From NCBI RefSeq assembly GCF_000213975.1, contig NZ_GL892076.1, positions 101,854 to 165,853 on the forward strand: a DNA stretch of 64,000 bases, written 5' to 3'. Of the stretch, positions 42,322 through 51,420 are shown piece after piece. Numbering within the stretch: position 1 is the stretch's first letter; every line of letters starts with the position of its first letter. Source of the stretch: Centipeda periodontii DSM 2778 (GTDB lineage Bacteria > Bacillota > Negativicutes > Selenomonadales > Selenomonadaceae). Below the pieces are notes generated by a model. It did no database searches, was not told the DNA's origin, and worked only from the letters and a program-made list of their open reading frames with translations. Made by a program: the position numbers and the translations under genes.

Positions 42322-43614
42322 TCACCTACGCACGGCGCGTACAAAGTAAAAGACGAGATAGGCGCTGAGTGCAAGGGCTATCCACTCTCCGATCCTGCCG
42401 TACATCGGTGCGATGAATATGATCAAACTCAGTACGGCAATCCGCATCGGCTCCTCCCACGCTGCATTTGTCCGTCGCCGAGCGGCAGCCTCAACGGCAT
42501 CCGAGATGCGACTCTTCCAGCGCGTCAGCCAGAGCACGATCCCCGTGACAATCATCGCCGCCGTCATGAGGATGAGCAGCCCCCAGAAGATTTTCTCCGC
42601 AAGCATCTCATGGTTGTGAATGTGGATATTCAGGAAGAACGGCGCCGTCTGCAGCCACGCGGGCACGGGTACAAAGAGCGGCTCCCCGCCCGCCGCAGGC
42701 AGGTATGCCTGCTCGCCGAGCGTAAAATCCGTCGCACGCACGGCGGGCTCGGCGATCTGGAAGATATAATAGCCATCCGCTGCCGTAGGAAGGCGCAGGG
42801 AAATAATATCCTTCGCAGGAAAGCTCTCCTGAATTCGCGTTAGCGCCTCGGTCGAAGACAGTGTCCCCGCACTCTGTTCCTGCGCCGCAAAATGCTCCAT
42901 CGCAAGTGCGTGCGCCGTGCGGTGATAGTCCCGTATTCCGATGGAGTAAAGGACGATGAAGATGCCGCTCACACACATCACGACCGCCCATGTGCCCGCA
43001 AAGACGGACGTGATCTTGTGCCAGTCCGACCAGAACAGACGACTGCTCTTTCGCCGCCGCGTGCCAAACGCAAGGCTCTTCATCATCGGCAGATAGAGAT
43101 AGACACCGCTCACAATGGAGATGACGGAAAGGCCGCACATGAATGCGAGAAGGTCGCGCCCGCCCTCATCCATCCCCATGCGGACGTGCAGAACGTGCAT
43201 CGTATGCATGAACTGTTGCACGGCTTCGGAGCGGTAGACGCGGTCTTTGCGGTTGAAGACCGTGCCCGTGCGCACATCGTACATGATCTGCTCGCCGCCC
43301 ATGCGCATATGGGATCGCGCCGCCTTTCCACTGCGATCCTTGACGAGGAAGTAGAGCGTCCCGTCCGACCCGTCCGGTGTGACACCGAGGATCTCCTTCT
43401 CCGGAAACGCCTGCATCACCGCCGCCGTCCCCGCAGGCAGCGCCTCCCAGATCGCACGGAGCGGCATGGGCTCCCCACTTTGCGGCAGATTCACCGTGTT
43501 CCACGCATTGATTTCACTGCGAAAGAGCAGCGGCAGCCCCGTCAGCGTCAGCAGCAGGAGAAAGAGCGCGCAGATAAGGCTCACCCATTGATGAATAACA
43601 TAGATTTTTCTCAT
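42322..43614 (-). CDS. PepSY-associated membrane protein
   Basis: 430 aa. N-terminal helix in RKIYVIHQWVSLICALFLLL (residues 2-21), a periplasmic PepSY region, HTMHVLHVRMGM and WSDWHKITSVFAGTWAVVM (histidine-bearing helices), another PepSY-like region, and C-terminal helices ending FVRAVRR. The conserved helix histidines resemble the PepSY_TM family, which includes membrane iron or flavin reductases. The start at 43614 follows GGGGGCAATCA. A role in iron reduction linked to TonB uptake is inference. Confidence 0.75.
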   Translation of the reverse strand: MRKIYVIHQWVSLICALFLLLLTLTGLPLLFRSEINAWNTVNLPQSGEPMPLRAIWEALPAGTAAVMQAFPEKEILGVTPDGSDGTLYFLVKDRSGKAARSHMRMGGEQIMYDVRTGTVFNRKDRVYRSEAVQQFMHTMHVLHVRMGMDEGGRDLLAFMCGLSVISIVSGVYLYLPMMKSLAFGTRRRKSSRLFWSDWHKITSVFAGTWAVVMCVSGIFIVLYSIGIRDYHRTAHALAMEHFAAQEQSAGTLSSTEALTRIQESFPAKDIISLRLPTAADGYYIFQIAEPAVRATDFTLGEQAYLPAAGGEPLFVPVPAWLQTAPFFLNIHIHNHEMLAEKIFWGLLILMTAAMIVTGIVLWLTRWKSRISDAVEAAARRRTNAAWEEPMRIAVLSLIIFIAPMYGRIGEWIALALSAYLVFYFVRAVRR

Positions 43615-43683
43615 TGATTGCCCCCGTTCCATAGAGAAATTTTACCGCCCACTATCATAACACAAAATGAACGGAAACGGGAC

Positions 43684-43722
43684 AAAAAAGAGAACGACTG
43701 CGCACCGCAAACGCGCAGCCGT
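43684..43722 (-). terminator. Rho-independent terminator after hpf
   Basis: On the minus strand ACGGCTGCGC pairs with GTGCGCAGTCGT, followed by a TTTTTT run. Confidence 0.8.
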
Positions 43723-43737
43723 CCCCCATTTTCACAA

Positions 43738-44283
43738 TCAGCCCTCTTCGACCTCGATCAGGGCGTACTTTCCGTCGTTTCTGCTGTAGACCACGTTGAC
43801 CTCCTCCGTTTCCGCGTTGCGGAAGACGAAGAAGCGGTGATTCAGCAGATTCATCTGCATGATCGCCTCCTGCACATCCATCGGCTGCAGGGCAAAGCGC
43901 TTCGTCTTGACGACCGGGAAGACATCGTCCTCCTCCGGTGTCGGCTGGACGAATGTCTCGACCGCCTCTGCCTTGAACCCGCCGTGACGGAAACGGCGCT
44001 CGAGTTTTGTCTTCTGCTTGCGAATCTGGCGCTCCAGCTTCTCGATGACGAGATCGATGGAGCTGTACATATCCTCCGAACGCTCCTCACCACGCAGCAA
44101 GACGCCGCGCACGATGGGAGCCGTTACCTCTACCTTGTGATGCTTCCCCTCCACCGAGAGCAGTACCGAGATGTCCCCGACGTTCTCGAAGTACTTCGTG
44201 ATCTTGCCGACCCGCTTCTCCACATAGTCCCGCAGCGCCGGTGTAACCTCGACATTCTTTCCCCGAATCGTGAATGCAGCCAT
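43738..44283 (-). CDS. hpf: Long-form ribosome hibernation promoting factor
   Basis: 181 aa. The N-terminal ribosome-binding domain starts FTIRGKNVEVTPALRDYVEKR (residues 4-24); the C-terminal dimerisation domain contains VVKTKRFALQPMDVQEAIMQMNLLNHRFFVFRNA-like sequence (about 123-160). The two-domain long form makes 100S ribosome dimers in stationary phase. AAAGGGG is upstream of the chosen ATG; the frame to 44307 adds 8 residues without support. It is monocistronic. Confidence 0.95.
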   Translation of the reverse strand: MAAFTIRGKNVEVTPALRDYVEKRVGKITKYFENVGDISVLLSVEGKHHKVEVTAPIVRGVLLRGEERSEDMYSSIDLVIEKLERQIRKQKTKLERRFRHGGFKAEAVETFVQPTPEEDDVFPVVKTKRFALQPMDVQEAIMQMNLLNHRFFVFRNAETEEVNVVYSRNDGKYALIEVEEG

Positions 44284-44439
44284 GAAACACAGCCCCTTTC
44301 TATCCACGGGAGCGCTATTCTATCGCCCCCCCTTTATCTATGTATTTCGACATGCGGGGAAAAAAACCTGCAAAAAGAATAGCACTTTCCTTAAATTCTG
44401 ATTTTTCTCTTGCACGATTCCGCTCTTTTGCGCAAATGA

Positions 44440-44467
44440 AAAAGCCCGCTGTGTAAGCCGGGCTTTT
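44440..44467 (-). terminator. Rho-independent terminator after csp
   Basis: On the minus strand AAAAGCCCGGCT pairs with AGCGGGCTTTT around TACAC, with flanking T residues. Confidence 0.85.
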
Positions 44468-44480
44468 CAAACCATTGTGC

Positions 44481-44681
44481 TTATTCCTTTTTGACGACGT
44501 TGTCCGCCTGGGGACCACGCGCGCCCTCGACAATGTCGAACTCCACTTCCTGACCCTCGCTGAGCGTCTTGTAACCCTCGCCTTGGATCGAGGAAAAGTG
44601 TACGAACACATCGTCTCCATCCTCGCGGGAGATAAATCCATATCCCTTATCCGCGCTGAACCATTTCACTTTGCCCGTCAT
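44481..44681 (-). CDS. Cold-shock protein (CspA family)
   Basis: 66 aa, one OB-fold. RNP1 KGYGFISRE and RNP2 VFVHFSSI are both intact, and the start [16 protein letters not shown] is typical. It binds single-stranded RNA and melts structure. The start at 44681 has GAAAGGAG upstream; the longer frame is not needed. A near-perfect consensus promoter leaves a leader of about 70 bases. Confidence 0.97.
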   Translation of the reverse strand: MTGKVKWFSADKGYGFISREDGDDVFVHFSSIQGEGYKTLSEGQEVEFDIVEGARGPQADNVVKKE

Positions 44682-44755
44682 ATCGGCTCTCCTTTCACTG
44701 ATAGAGAAAGTACCGCAACCAGCCTTTCTCCAGTTTCGCACGTATGCTTATTCTT

Positions 44756-44784
44756 ATTATAAGAGCCGTGTGTAGTACTGTCAA
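44756..44784 (-). promoter_or_regulatory. Consensus promoter of the cold-shock gene
   Basis: On the minus strand TTGACA (44779-44784), exactly 17 bases, TATAAT (44756-44761): both hexamers match consensus fully. Confidence 0.85.
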
Positions 44785-44849
44785 TGGGATAACACGAAAC
44801 AGAGTGAAAAAGAAGAATTTATATTCTTTGACATTTGTCACAATGAATA

Positions 44850-47585
44850 TCAAAGATGCGGAAAGAACTTTGCAACGCGTTGGAGACGTGCGCGTTCCAG
44901 TTCCTCCCTCCGCTCGAACATCTCGCGATAGGCATGGATATAGTCGTCGATGTGCTGATCGAGCAGGCGGTGCTCCGCCACATAGCGGTAAGCCTTCTCC
45001 GCGAGCGTACGCCTGAGGTCGGCACGGCGGATGAGGAGGTCGAGCTTCTGCGCGAACTCCTTCGGGCTGCGGAAGATCAGCCCCGTCTCACCGTCACGCA
45101 CCGTCCCCGCATAGACCGTCGGCGAGGCGAGCACCGCGGCGCCGTGTCCCGCCGACTCGATGAACTTCAGATCGGACTTGGCACGGTTGAAATCCGTATC
45201 ATTCAGCGGCAGGAGCGCGATGTCCGAGGCATGCAGTGCCGCCGTATACATCTCGTACGGGACGACAATGTCACCGTCCTGCGTGCCGCCCGTGAACTCT
45301 TTTGCCTCCGTTTGGAGCGCCTGATAGAAGCCATGATCCGAAACGACACGGAAGTACAGGCGGTCGCCATGCCGTCGGATCGCATTATTGATCGCGGGCA
45401 TCAGCGGCTCCCAGTCCGGGCGACGATTAAATGCGCCGAAGAAGATCGTCACGCGATCCTTTGGCACGTCATACGTACGCCGCTCGGGCAGAGCTTCCAA
45501 CTGATTCTCAAAGAGATAGACATAAGGATTGAATTCACGCAGGAAGTCCGCGAGGTACTGCGTCGAAGTCTGCACGGCGGAGACGGCACGGAAGGAGAAG
45601 TAGTTATCCTCCAGCATCTGCTTTGAGATCACCGGATGGTCATCCAGCTCATGGAGCAATACATTCCCCTGTGTTCCATACTTTGCAAGGATTTGGTTCA
45701 CGGGTGAATCACAGTTGATAAAAGCTCTTTCAAACAGGATAAAACTATCATGAAGATCCCGAAGACCATACAGATCGAGCGCCTCATCTCCTCGCTGCGT
45801 CGCCCCGCTTAACGAGATGAAGCCGCGTGAAACAAGTTTTGCAAAGGGAATGTCCAGTCGAATCGGTGCGCACTCCTCCACGCGGTTCATCAGCACAACA
45901 TGGATATCTGGCACCCCCGCTTCATATTCCTGACGCAGCGCAGGGGATACCAGTGGGAGCGTGCCGACAACCCTTTGGTTAAATATCTGCAGTGAATCCA
46001 GCGCCTCCCGATGCTCCTCTTCCTTCGTCAAAAACACGCGACGGCGCCAGTATTCCTCAATGAGGTGCCGCCATTCAATCACGCTGCGAACCAAGGACTC
46101 CGGATTCTGTCCCTCCTGATCGTCATGCACACGGAACAGGCTGAGCGGCCGCGCAAAGACGACGGCATCGCCCTTTTCGAGAAGTTCGAGCCACATGGCA
46201 CAGTCCGATATGGTCAGACATCCACGCGACTCCGCACGCCAGTAATGATGCGTCAGATCACGCCGCCGAAAGAGGACGGCGGAGGGCTCGCCCAAAAAGT
46301 TGGTACAGTTTGCAAGCGTCATATAGCCGACGAACGAGCCACGAAAGCCTCCATAGGTCCCATGGATGGGCGGCGCGTCCTCCCACTGTCCCAGAAACAT
46401 TCCATCCCCATCAATAACACCGCGCACCGATGTGACAAGGGTTACCGTCGGCTCTGAGAGGAACGCATCGACCATCCGCGTTATTTTATCCGGCAGGAGG
46501 ATATCATCGTCCATGCACCACTGCAGGAACTCCCCCTGTGCCAGGTGCTCGAACGGCATAAAGTTCTCTGCCTTGGTTTTCGCCATTTTATTCCGGACAT
46601 AGCGCACGCGTATATCATCCTGATATGCCTGCATCAGCTCCTCGGTGCGGTCATCTGTAGAGTTGTCACAGACAATGATCTCAATATTGGGATACGTCTG
46701 TGACCGCGCACTTTCAAGCGTCTCACGGAAGTACTCCGGGCGGTTATACGTCGGGATCATGATGCTGACAAGCGATGTCCTGAGGAACGCCGACCGCCCA
46801 CTTGCATGAATGAGCGGCATATTCTTTGTCCACACGATACCGCCCAGTGTCTCTTGCAGAATCGTTTCGGGCACGCCGATGTCGATCCCCCACCGCTGCA
46901 ACAGGAGGGGGCGCGCCTCCGATCGGGTCAGATCGTAGAGGTCGCAGCTTCCCGCGCCCCTGTGCACAAAGTAGACGGGAGCGCGCAGGAGGTGGAACCC
47001 ATCGTATTTCAGACGGAACGAAAGATCAAGATCGGCGCCGCCGCCCGCGAACGCCTCATCGAACCCATGTACCTGCTGAAATGCAGAACGCCGCACAAGC
47101 AGGGCAACGTGCTCGAGGAACAGGCTCTCCGACGGGCTCGTCAAATGTCTGCTGACCCATGCGGTCGGATCCTCGCCGGACGCCCTCATCTCCTCGTCCT
47201 TCAGGTACTGCCACAAAAATTGTGTGTGATTGGAGAACGGACCGACGGCAGCGATCTCTTCGTGCAGCAAAAGGGTCTCCAAGAGCTTCTGAAAGCCCTC
47301 TGCCGTAAGGATAACGCCCTCCTGCAGAAAGAGGAACACTTCGCCTGAGGCAAGTGCGGCACCGTGATTCGAGAGTGCTGCAGGCGCAGTTGTGGCAGAT
47401 GGGCACACGCGGCACGGCAGACCGTGCATCTCCTTTCGCACGGTCTTTTCCATCGCCGCCGATGAAGTGATGATCAGCTCTGTATCGATGCGCAGAGCCG
47501 CAACAGAGGAGAGTGCCGCCTCTGCCGTCTCGCGCAGATACGCCCCTTCCTCTGTGGCTGTGAGGATAATGCTGAGCGCACTCAT
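44850..47585 (-). CDS. Multidomain glycosyltransferase (two GT2-like modules plus GT-B-like C-terminal module)
   Basis: 911 aa, last gene of the glycosyltransferase cluster. Residues 1-260: a GT2-like module with FGFDEAF-type sequence (QVHGFDEAFAGGGADLDLSF) but few sugar-binding Asp residues at its start. About 275-480: a clear GT2 domain (VSIMIPTYNRPEYFRETLES, IIVCDNSTDD, WCMDDDILLPDK). About 570-890: a GT-B-like module ending KFIESAGHGAAVLASP and LIFRSPKEFAQKL, like GT4 enzymes. It starts inside the stop of the TPR gene (ATGA). It probably extends a glycan on flagellin; donor sugars are unknown. Confidence 0.8.
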   Translation of the reverse strand: MSALSIILTATEEGAYLRETAEAALSSVAALRIDTELIITSSAAMEKTVRKEMHGLPCRVCPSATTAPAALSNHGAALASGEVFLFLQEGVILTAEGFQKLLETLLLHEEIAAVGPFSNHTQFLWQYLKDEEMRASGEDPTAWVSRHLTSPSESLFLEHVALLVRRSAFQQVHGFDEAFAGGGADLDLSFRLKYDGFHLLRAPVYFVHRGAGSCDLYDLTRSEARPLLLQRWGIDIGVPETILQETLGGIVWTKNMPLIHASGRSAFLRTSLVSIMIPTYNRPEYFRETLESARSQTYPNIEIIVCDNSTDDRTEELMQAYQDDIRVRYVRNKMAKTKAENFMPFEHLAQGEFLQWCMDDDILLPDKITRMVDAFLSEPTVTLVTSVRGVIDGDGMFLGQWEDAPPIHGTYGGFRGSFVGYMTLANCTNFLGEPSAVLFRRRDLTHHYWRAESRGCLTISDCAMWLELLEKGDAVVFARPLSLFRVHDDQEGQNPESLVRSVIEWRHLIEEYWRRRVFLTKEEEHREALDSLQIFNQRVVGTLPLVSPALRQEYEAGVPDIHVVLMNRVEECAPIRLDIPFAKLVSRGFISLSGATQRGDEALDLYGLRDLHDSFILFERAFINCDSPVNQILAKYGTQGNVLLHELDDHPVISKQMLEDNYFSFRAVSAVQTSTQYLADFLREFNPYVYLFENQLEALPERRTYDVPKDRVTIFFGAFNRRPDWEPLMPAINNAIRRHGDRLYFRVVSDHGFYQALQTEAKEFTGGTQDGDIVVPYEMYTAALHASDIALLPLNDTDFNRAKSDLKFIESAGHGAAVLASPTVYAGTVRDGETGLIFRSPKEFAQKLDLLIRRADLRRTLAEKAYRYVAEHRLLDQHIDDYIHAYREMFERREELERARLQRVAKFFPHL

Positions 47586-48484
47586 GATTTCAGCGTACGC
47601 AGCAGCGTGAAGTCTGCCATCCGCATCTTTGCGGCCACCTGAATCGCCTTATCCCGTTCGCCCATCTCGTGCAGAAGGAGTGCCATGTTCCTGAGCGTCG
47701 CATCACAGCCCGGATCGAGATGCAGGGCTGCCGTGAGCAGCACCTTTGCCCCCGCATAGTCATCTGCGACATATGCCGCGCCCGCGAAGGCGTTCAACGC
47801 CTCCATTTTTTCCACGGGGCGAATCGCCTGCGCAAGGATCTCCGCCGCCCGCTCCTCGGCATCTGCGGTGCTTGCGACAGGTACTGCCGGAGCGACAGGC
47901 TGCGGGACGGCAAGCGGCGCTGTGACGGCAGCTGCAGCAGGCGCCTGCTGTACGGGCGCTGCACCGAGCCCCAAAAGCGCCGCAAGGTGCGGATACTCCG
48001 CACGCGTCCTCTCCGGCGTGAGGCGTGCATCGAGCCCTGCGAGGCGGCTGATCTCCGTACGCTGCGCAGAGGAAACTGCACGCCCGTGCACAGAAAGGAT
48101 ATTCTCAAAGAGCTTCAGCGCATCGTCCGGACGCTTCTCACGCCGACAGATGCGCGCAAGCAGAATGCGTGCATCCACATTGCCGGCATCGCGCGAGAGC
48201 ACATTCGTCACCCAAGTTGCCGCACGCGTATAGTCGCCGAGCTCGAAGTAGGCACGCGCAACATCCCCGAAACACTCTTCCGGCGGATTTCCCTGCGCGA
48301 TCATATCGGCAAAGGAATTGATGACCTCTGCATACTCCTTTTTCTCCACATGCTTACGAATCTGTTCGATCGTTGCAATTTTCTTCTCTGCCATCGTCAT
48401 CGTCCCTTTCGCATTACGCTTTTCTTCCCGACGTGCACGCTTTCTGCGCGTGCGCTCTGCACGGCTCTTGTTGCGTTTCTTCAT
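47582..48484 (-). CDS. TPR-repeat protein with basic N-terminus
   Basis: 300 aa. The N-terminal 28 residues are strongly basic (KKRNKSRAERTRRKRARREE), then TPR-like helical pairs (YAEVINSFADMIAQG; YFELGDYTRAATWVTNVL; RRPDDALKLFENIL-like), an Ala/Pro linker (about 165-200) and more TPRs (YAGAKVLLTAALHLDPG). Start 48484 has GGGAG 10 bases upstream; an alternative start at 48400 (MTMAEKK) follows AAAGGGA and would remove the basic segment. It is coupled to the glycosyltransferase gene after it. Possibly a scaffold for flagellin modification; no catalytic motif is seen. Confidence 0.7.
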   Translation of the reverse strand: MKKRNKSRAERTRRKRARREEKRNAKGTMTMAEKKIATIEQIRKHVEKKEYAEVINSFADMIAQGNPPEECFGDVARAYFELGDYTRAATWVTNVLSRDAGNVDARILLARICRREKRPDDALKLFENILSVHGRAVSSAQRTEISRLAGLDARLTPERTRAEYPHLAALLGLGAAPVQQAPAAAAVTAPLAVPQPVAPAVPVASTADAEERAAEILAQAIRPVEKMEALNAFAGAAYVADDYAGAKVLLTAALHLDPGCDATLRNMALLLHEMGERDKAIQVAAKMRMADFTLLRTLKS

Positions 48485-48566
48485 TGAGATATCGCTCCCA
48501 TATCATCTCATATGCCGCTTCCACGGCGCGGACATAGCTGTGGAGCCCATCATTAAACCAATCGGA
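48414..48566 (-). pseudogene. C-terminal remnant of a GT41 (OGT-like) gene
   Basis: A frame of about 50 codons between stop codons, running through the intergenic space and into the start of the TPR gene, reads SDWFNDGLHSYVRAVEAAYE then MIWERYLNEE. This resembles the C-terminal helix of the neighbouring GT41 genes (GYGAAVGAAYEQLWSAY in the protein ending at 51421). There is no start or ribosome site. It looks like the end of a deleted paralogue. Confidence 0.45.
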
Positions 48567-48645
48567 TTATGCGGTAACCTATGCAAATGTTCATATCATG
48601 CCTTGCCCATCTGCATATGCTTCCTGCATTCCGGCAAGACTGCGT

Positions 48646-51366
48646 TCAAACGAATCCCTGCTGCGCTTCCCAGTCCGCCCAGATCGCACGATACCATTCC
48701 TCCATCTCACGAATATAACGCTCCTGGTCCATGACCGGCGATGCCTTCATCCGAGGGCGCAGTTCCCTATGCAGAGCATCGAGCAGATCGAGATTCCCCG
48801 CCAGTGCCACCGCCGTCTCGACGTAGTCCGAAAGCTGCTCAGAGGCAAGATCTGCAAGCCCGATATTCGCCAAGAGGCTGTAAGTAAAGCGCGTGCTGTG
48901 CCGCTCCGTATAGTAGGAGACGACGGGCACACCCATGTAGAGCGCATCGCAGCTCGTTCCGCCGCCCGGCCACGGGAAGGTATCGAGCGCAATGTCCACA
49001 TCGAGATACCGCAGCATATAGTCCGATGTCGCGCCCTCGAACTGCACGCGGCTCATATCAAATCCGAGCCGCTGCAGGCGATCATACGCCAGTACAGCAA
49101 TCCCCCGCCCCCCATAGGCACTGTTCTTTAGTAGGAGGCGTGCATTCGGGACACGTTCCAGTATCGTGCGCCATGCCAGGAGCATCTCATCCTGCAGCTT
49201 TGCGTACTTATTGAACGAAGCAAACTGAACATAGCCCTTCGCACGTGCCGGTGTTCCCTCGGATGCAGGCAGGCTCGTATAGCCATTATAGCAGAACTGA
49301 CTCGTTAAACGCAGTAATTTTTCAACATAGACACTTTCGCTGCCGCTTCCCTCCGGGTCACAGTAGTGATCGGTTACGAAATAGTCTACTGCGGGCAGTC
49401 CCGTTGTCGCCATATAACCAAGCCCCGAAAGCTGCACGGGGGCAGGCTTCCATGCAAGGGCGGCAAGCCCGGAATTCGACGTATGCCCCGCAAGGTCAAA
49501 GAGAATATCGACCTCGTCCGCATAGATCGCGCGCGCAACGTGCTCCATATCCCGTGCATGCTCCGAGAGATCCCGCCAGCATGTAACAAGTGTTTGGAAG
49601 AATTTTGCATATTGATCCTCCTTGCCGAGACTGTAGGCGTAGACTTCGAACCGGTCGGGATCAAATCCGGCAAGGAACGGCCAGATAAAGTACTGCATGA
49701 CATGCATACGAAAGTCCCCGGAGATGTAGCCGATGCGCAGCTTTTCCTTCCTGCGTCGCCCTGCATGGGAATAGGGCTGCACATCCGCAAAGAGCGCCCC
49801 ATAGCCAAGGCTCTTTTGATAGACCTCCTGCGCCGGAACATCTGCGGCATTGAGCCTGAAGAGTCCGCCTCCATAGTAGAAGCGCCGCATAAAGAGGTCG
49901 GTCGTCCGCTGAGAATATGCCATTGCATAGGAAGATACTGTTGCAGAATCACAGACAAATACCCCGTGATCCGCACACACCTTAAACAAATTTTCAGGAA
50001 TATCTTCCACCACAGGAAGACCGCTGTCAATCAGCGCAAGCCCATGCTGCGCCCGCTCATAGATCTCCAGGTGCGTTCCGGGCGGTGTATCACTGATGAC
50101 AGAGAGATAGAGGCGTGCGCCTTCGCGCTCCCACGGCACCCCCTCAGCCGCAAGCGCCCATCGTCCGGCAAGCACCAGATCATCCCTGAAGAAATATCCC
50201 CACGCAAGGCTCATGCGTTGCTCCGGCACAAGCCGCTCAAGCCCGTCCAGCATGTGCGCCGTATGGAAAACCGTCTCCCAATCCTGTGCGCCGGCTGCAT
50301 GTGCAAGCCGTACGGCAAGCTCCTCCGGTTCCTGCGCCGCGCCGCATACAAGCACGCGATCATAGGCCCTCTCCACGGAAAACATGACCGCACCTATATC
50401 GAATACATCCAAAAGATGCCAATGCAGGAGCCCGTGCAGCTGTGAGAGGCGCGGAAGATCAGCGCAGAGCGCGCATGCCTGCGCGCCCACATCCTCAACA
50501 CGAGCTGCCGTGGGCAGTCCCAGTCGAGCCATCAACATCGCGGCATAGCGGTCATCGACAAGAGATTCCGATACAAGAAGAGGTACACCGTGCTCCGCCG
50601 CATGGCAGACATCCATGAGATCGACATGGATCCCAAGCAAAATGTCAATCTCATCATAGGGGAGCTCATCCACCAGATCGAGCGCAGATTTCTCCGTCCC
50701 CAGTTCCGCAATCTGCGCGAAGTCCTCCGCCGAAAGCCCCTCTGCAATACTTGCGGGAAGAATCAGACGAACGGCAGGCATGCGCGCAAGAAGATCCGAA
50801 AGCATCTGCCGAAGCGCCGCCGCACCGTCCCCGTACAGCGATCCGCTCACGCCGATCGCCGGCACCCCCGTATCGAGGAGCGGAGCGCGGTAGGTATATC
50901 TGTGGGCAGGATCGAACGGCGTATAGCAATAAGGAAGAAGCACCTCCCCCTCAACCGTGGGCAGTACTTCCGCAAGCTCCCGTGGGCAGTTGTCTGCGAG
51001 GGAGATCACATGCGCAGCGGGATGCATCTCCATAATGGCACAGATAGTTTCATCCGGCATTCGAAGCGAGAGATCCACGAGCAGATCAATTTTATCCCTG
51101 CGAATGATCTCTGCCGCCTCTGCAGGCGCAGCACCACCGAGCTCCCGCAGCGTGACCTCCTTCGAAAAAAGCGCCGTATCACCGCCCATGCCCGTATGAT
51201 AGGCATAGATCTCAAAGCGCAGCTTATTATAGGCAGCGAAGAACGCGGGCAGCAGATCCCGCGTACGCCCCATCCCAAAATCCGAGGAGAGATAGCCAAG
51301 ACGAATCTTTCGCTCTGCATTCTCCGTGCGTTTTCTTTCCCTACGCTTTATCTTTTTTTTCTTCAT
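48646..51366 (-). CDS. Tandem GT41 (O-GlcNAc transferase-like) glycosyltransferase
   Basis: 906 aa, with a lysine/arginine-rich start. The C-terminal half (about 545-880) is a full GT41 catalytic region: LRIGYISGDFRMHVMQYF (with the family His), DILFDLAGHTSNSGL, LSGLGYMATTGLPAVDYF, FASFNKYAKLQDEML, DIALDTFPWPGGGTSCDALYMGVPVVS. The first half (about 20-350) starts with the same pattern (IRLGYLSSDFGMGRTRDLL) but lacks that His and the late donor-site motifs, so it is a degenerate copy. By family it O-glycosylates Ser/Thr of protein, here probably flagellin. It lies 54 bases after the next GT41 gene. Confidence 0.85.
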   Translation of the reverse strand: MKKKKIKRRERKRTENAERKIRLGYLSSDFGMGRTRDLLPAFFAAYNKLRFEIYAYHTGMGGDTALFSKEVTLRELGGAAPAEAAEIIRRDKIDLLVDLSLRMPDETICAIMEMHPAAHVISLADNCPRELAEVLPTVEGEVLLPYCYTPFDPAHRYTYRAPLLDTGVPAIGVSGSLYGDGAAALRQMLSDLLARMPAVRLILPASIAEGLSAEDFAQIAELGTEKSALDLVDELPYDEIDILLGIHVDLMDVCHAAEHGVPLLVSESLVDDRYAAMLMARLGLPTAARVEDVGAQACALCADLPRLSQLHGLLHWHLLDVFDIGAVMFSVERAYDRVLVCGAAQEPEELAVRLAHAAGAQDWETVFHTAHMLDGLERLVPEQRMSLAWGYFFRDDLVLAGRWALAAEGVPWEREGARLYLSVISDTPPGTHLEIYERAQHGLALIDSGLPVVEDIPENLFKVCADHGVFVCDSATVSSYAMAYSQRTTDLFMRRFYYGGGLFRLNAADVPAQEVYQKSLGYGALFADVQPYSHAGRRRKEKLRIGYISGDFRMHVMQYFIWPFLAGFDPDRFEVYAYSLGKEDQYAKFFQTLVTCWRDLSEHARDMEHVARAIYADEVDILFDLAGHTSNSGLAALAWKPAPVQLSGLGYMATTGLPAVDYFVTDHYCDPEGSGSESVYVEKLLRLTSQFCYNGYTSLPASEGTPARAKGYVQFASFNKYAKLQDEMLLAWRTILERVPNARLLLKNSAYGGRGIAVLAYDRLQRLGFDMSRVQFEGATSDYMLRYLDVDIALDTFPWPGGGTSCDALYMGVPVVSYYTERHSTRFTYSLLANIGLADLASEQLSDYVETAVALAGNLDLLDALHRELRPRMKASPVMDQERYIREMEEWYRAIWADWEAQQGFV

Positions 51367-51420
51367 CTTCTCTCCTCTTTCTGTCCATACTCATACTATC
51401 GTCATAAATGGAGTTGGACT

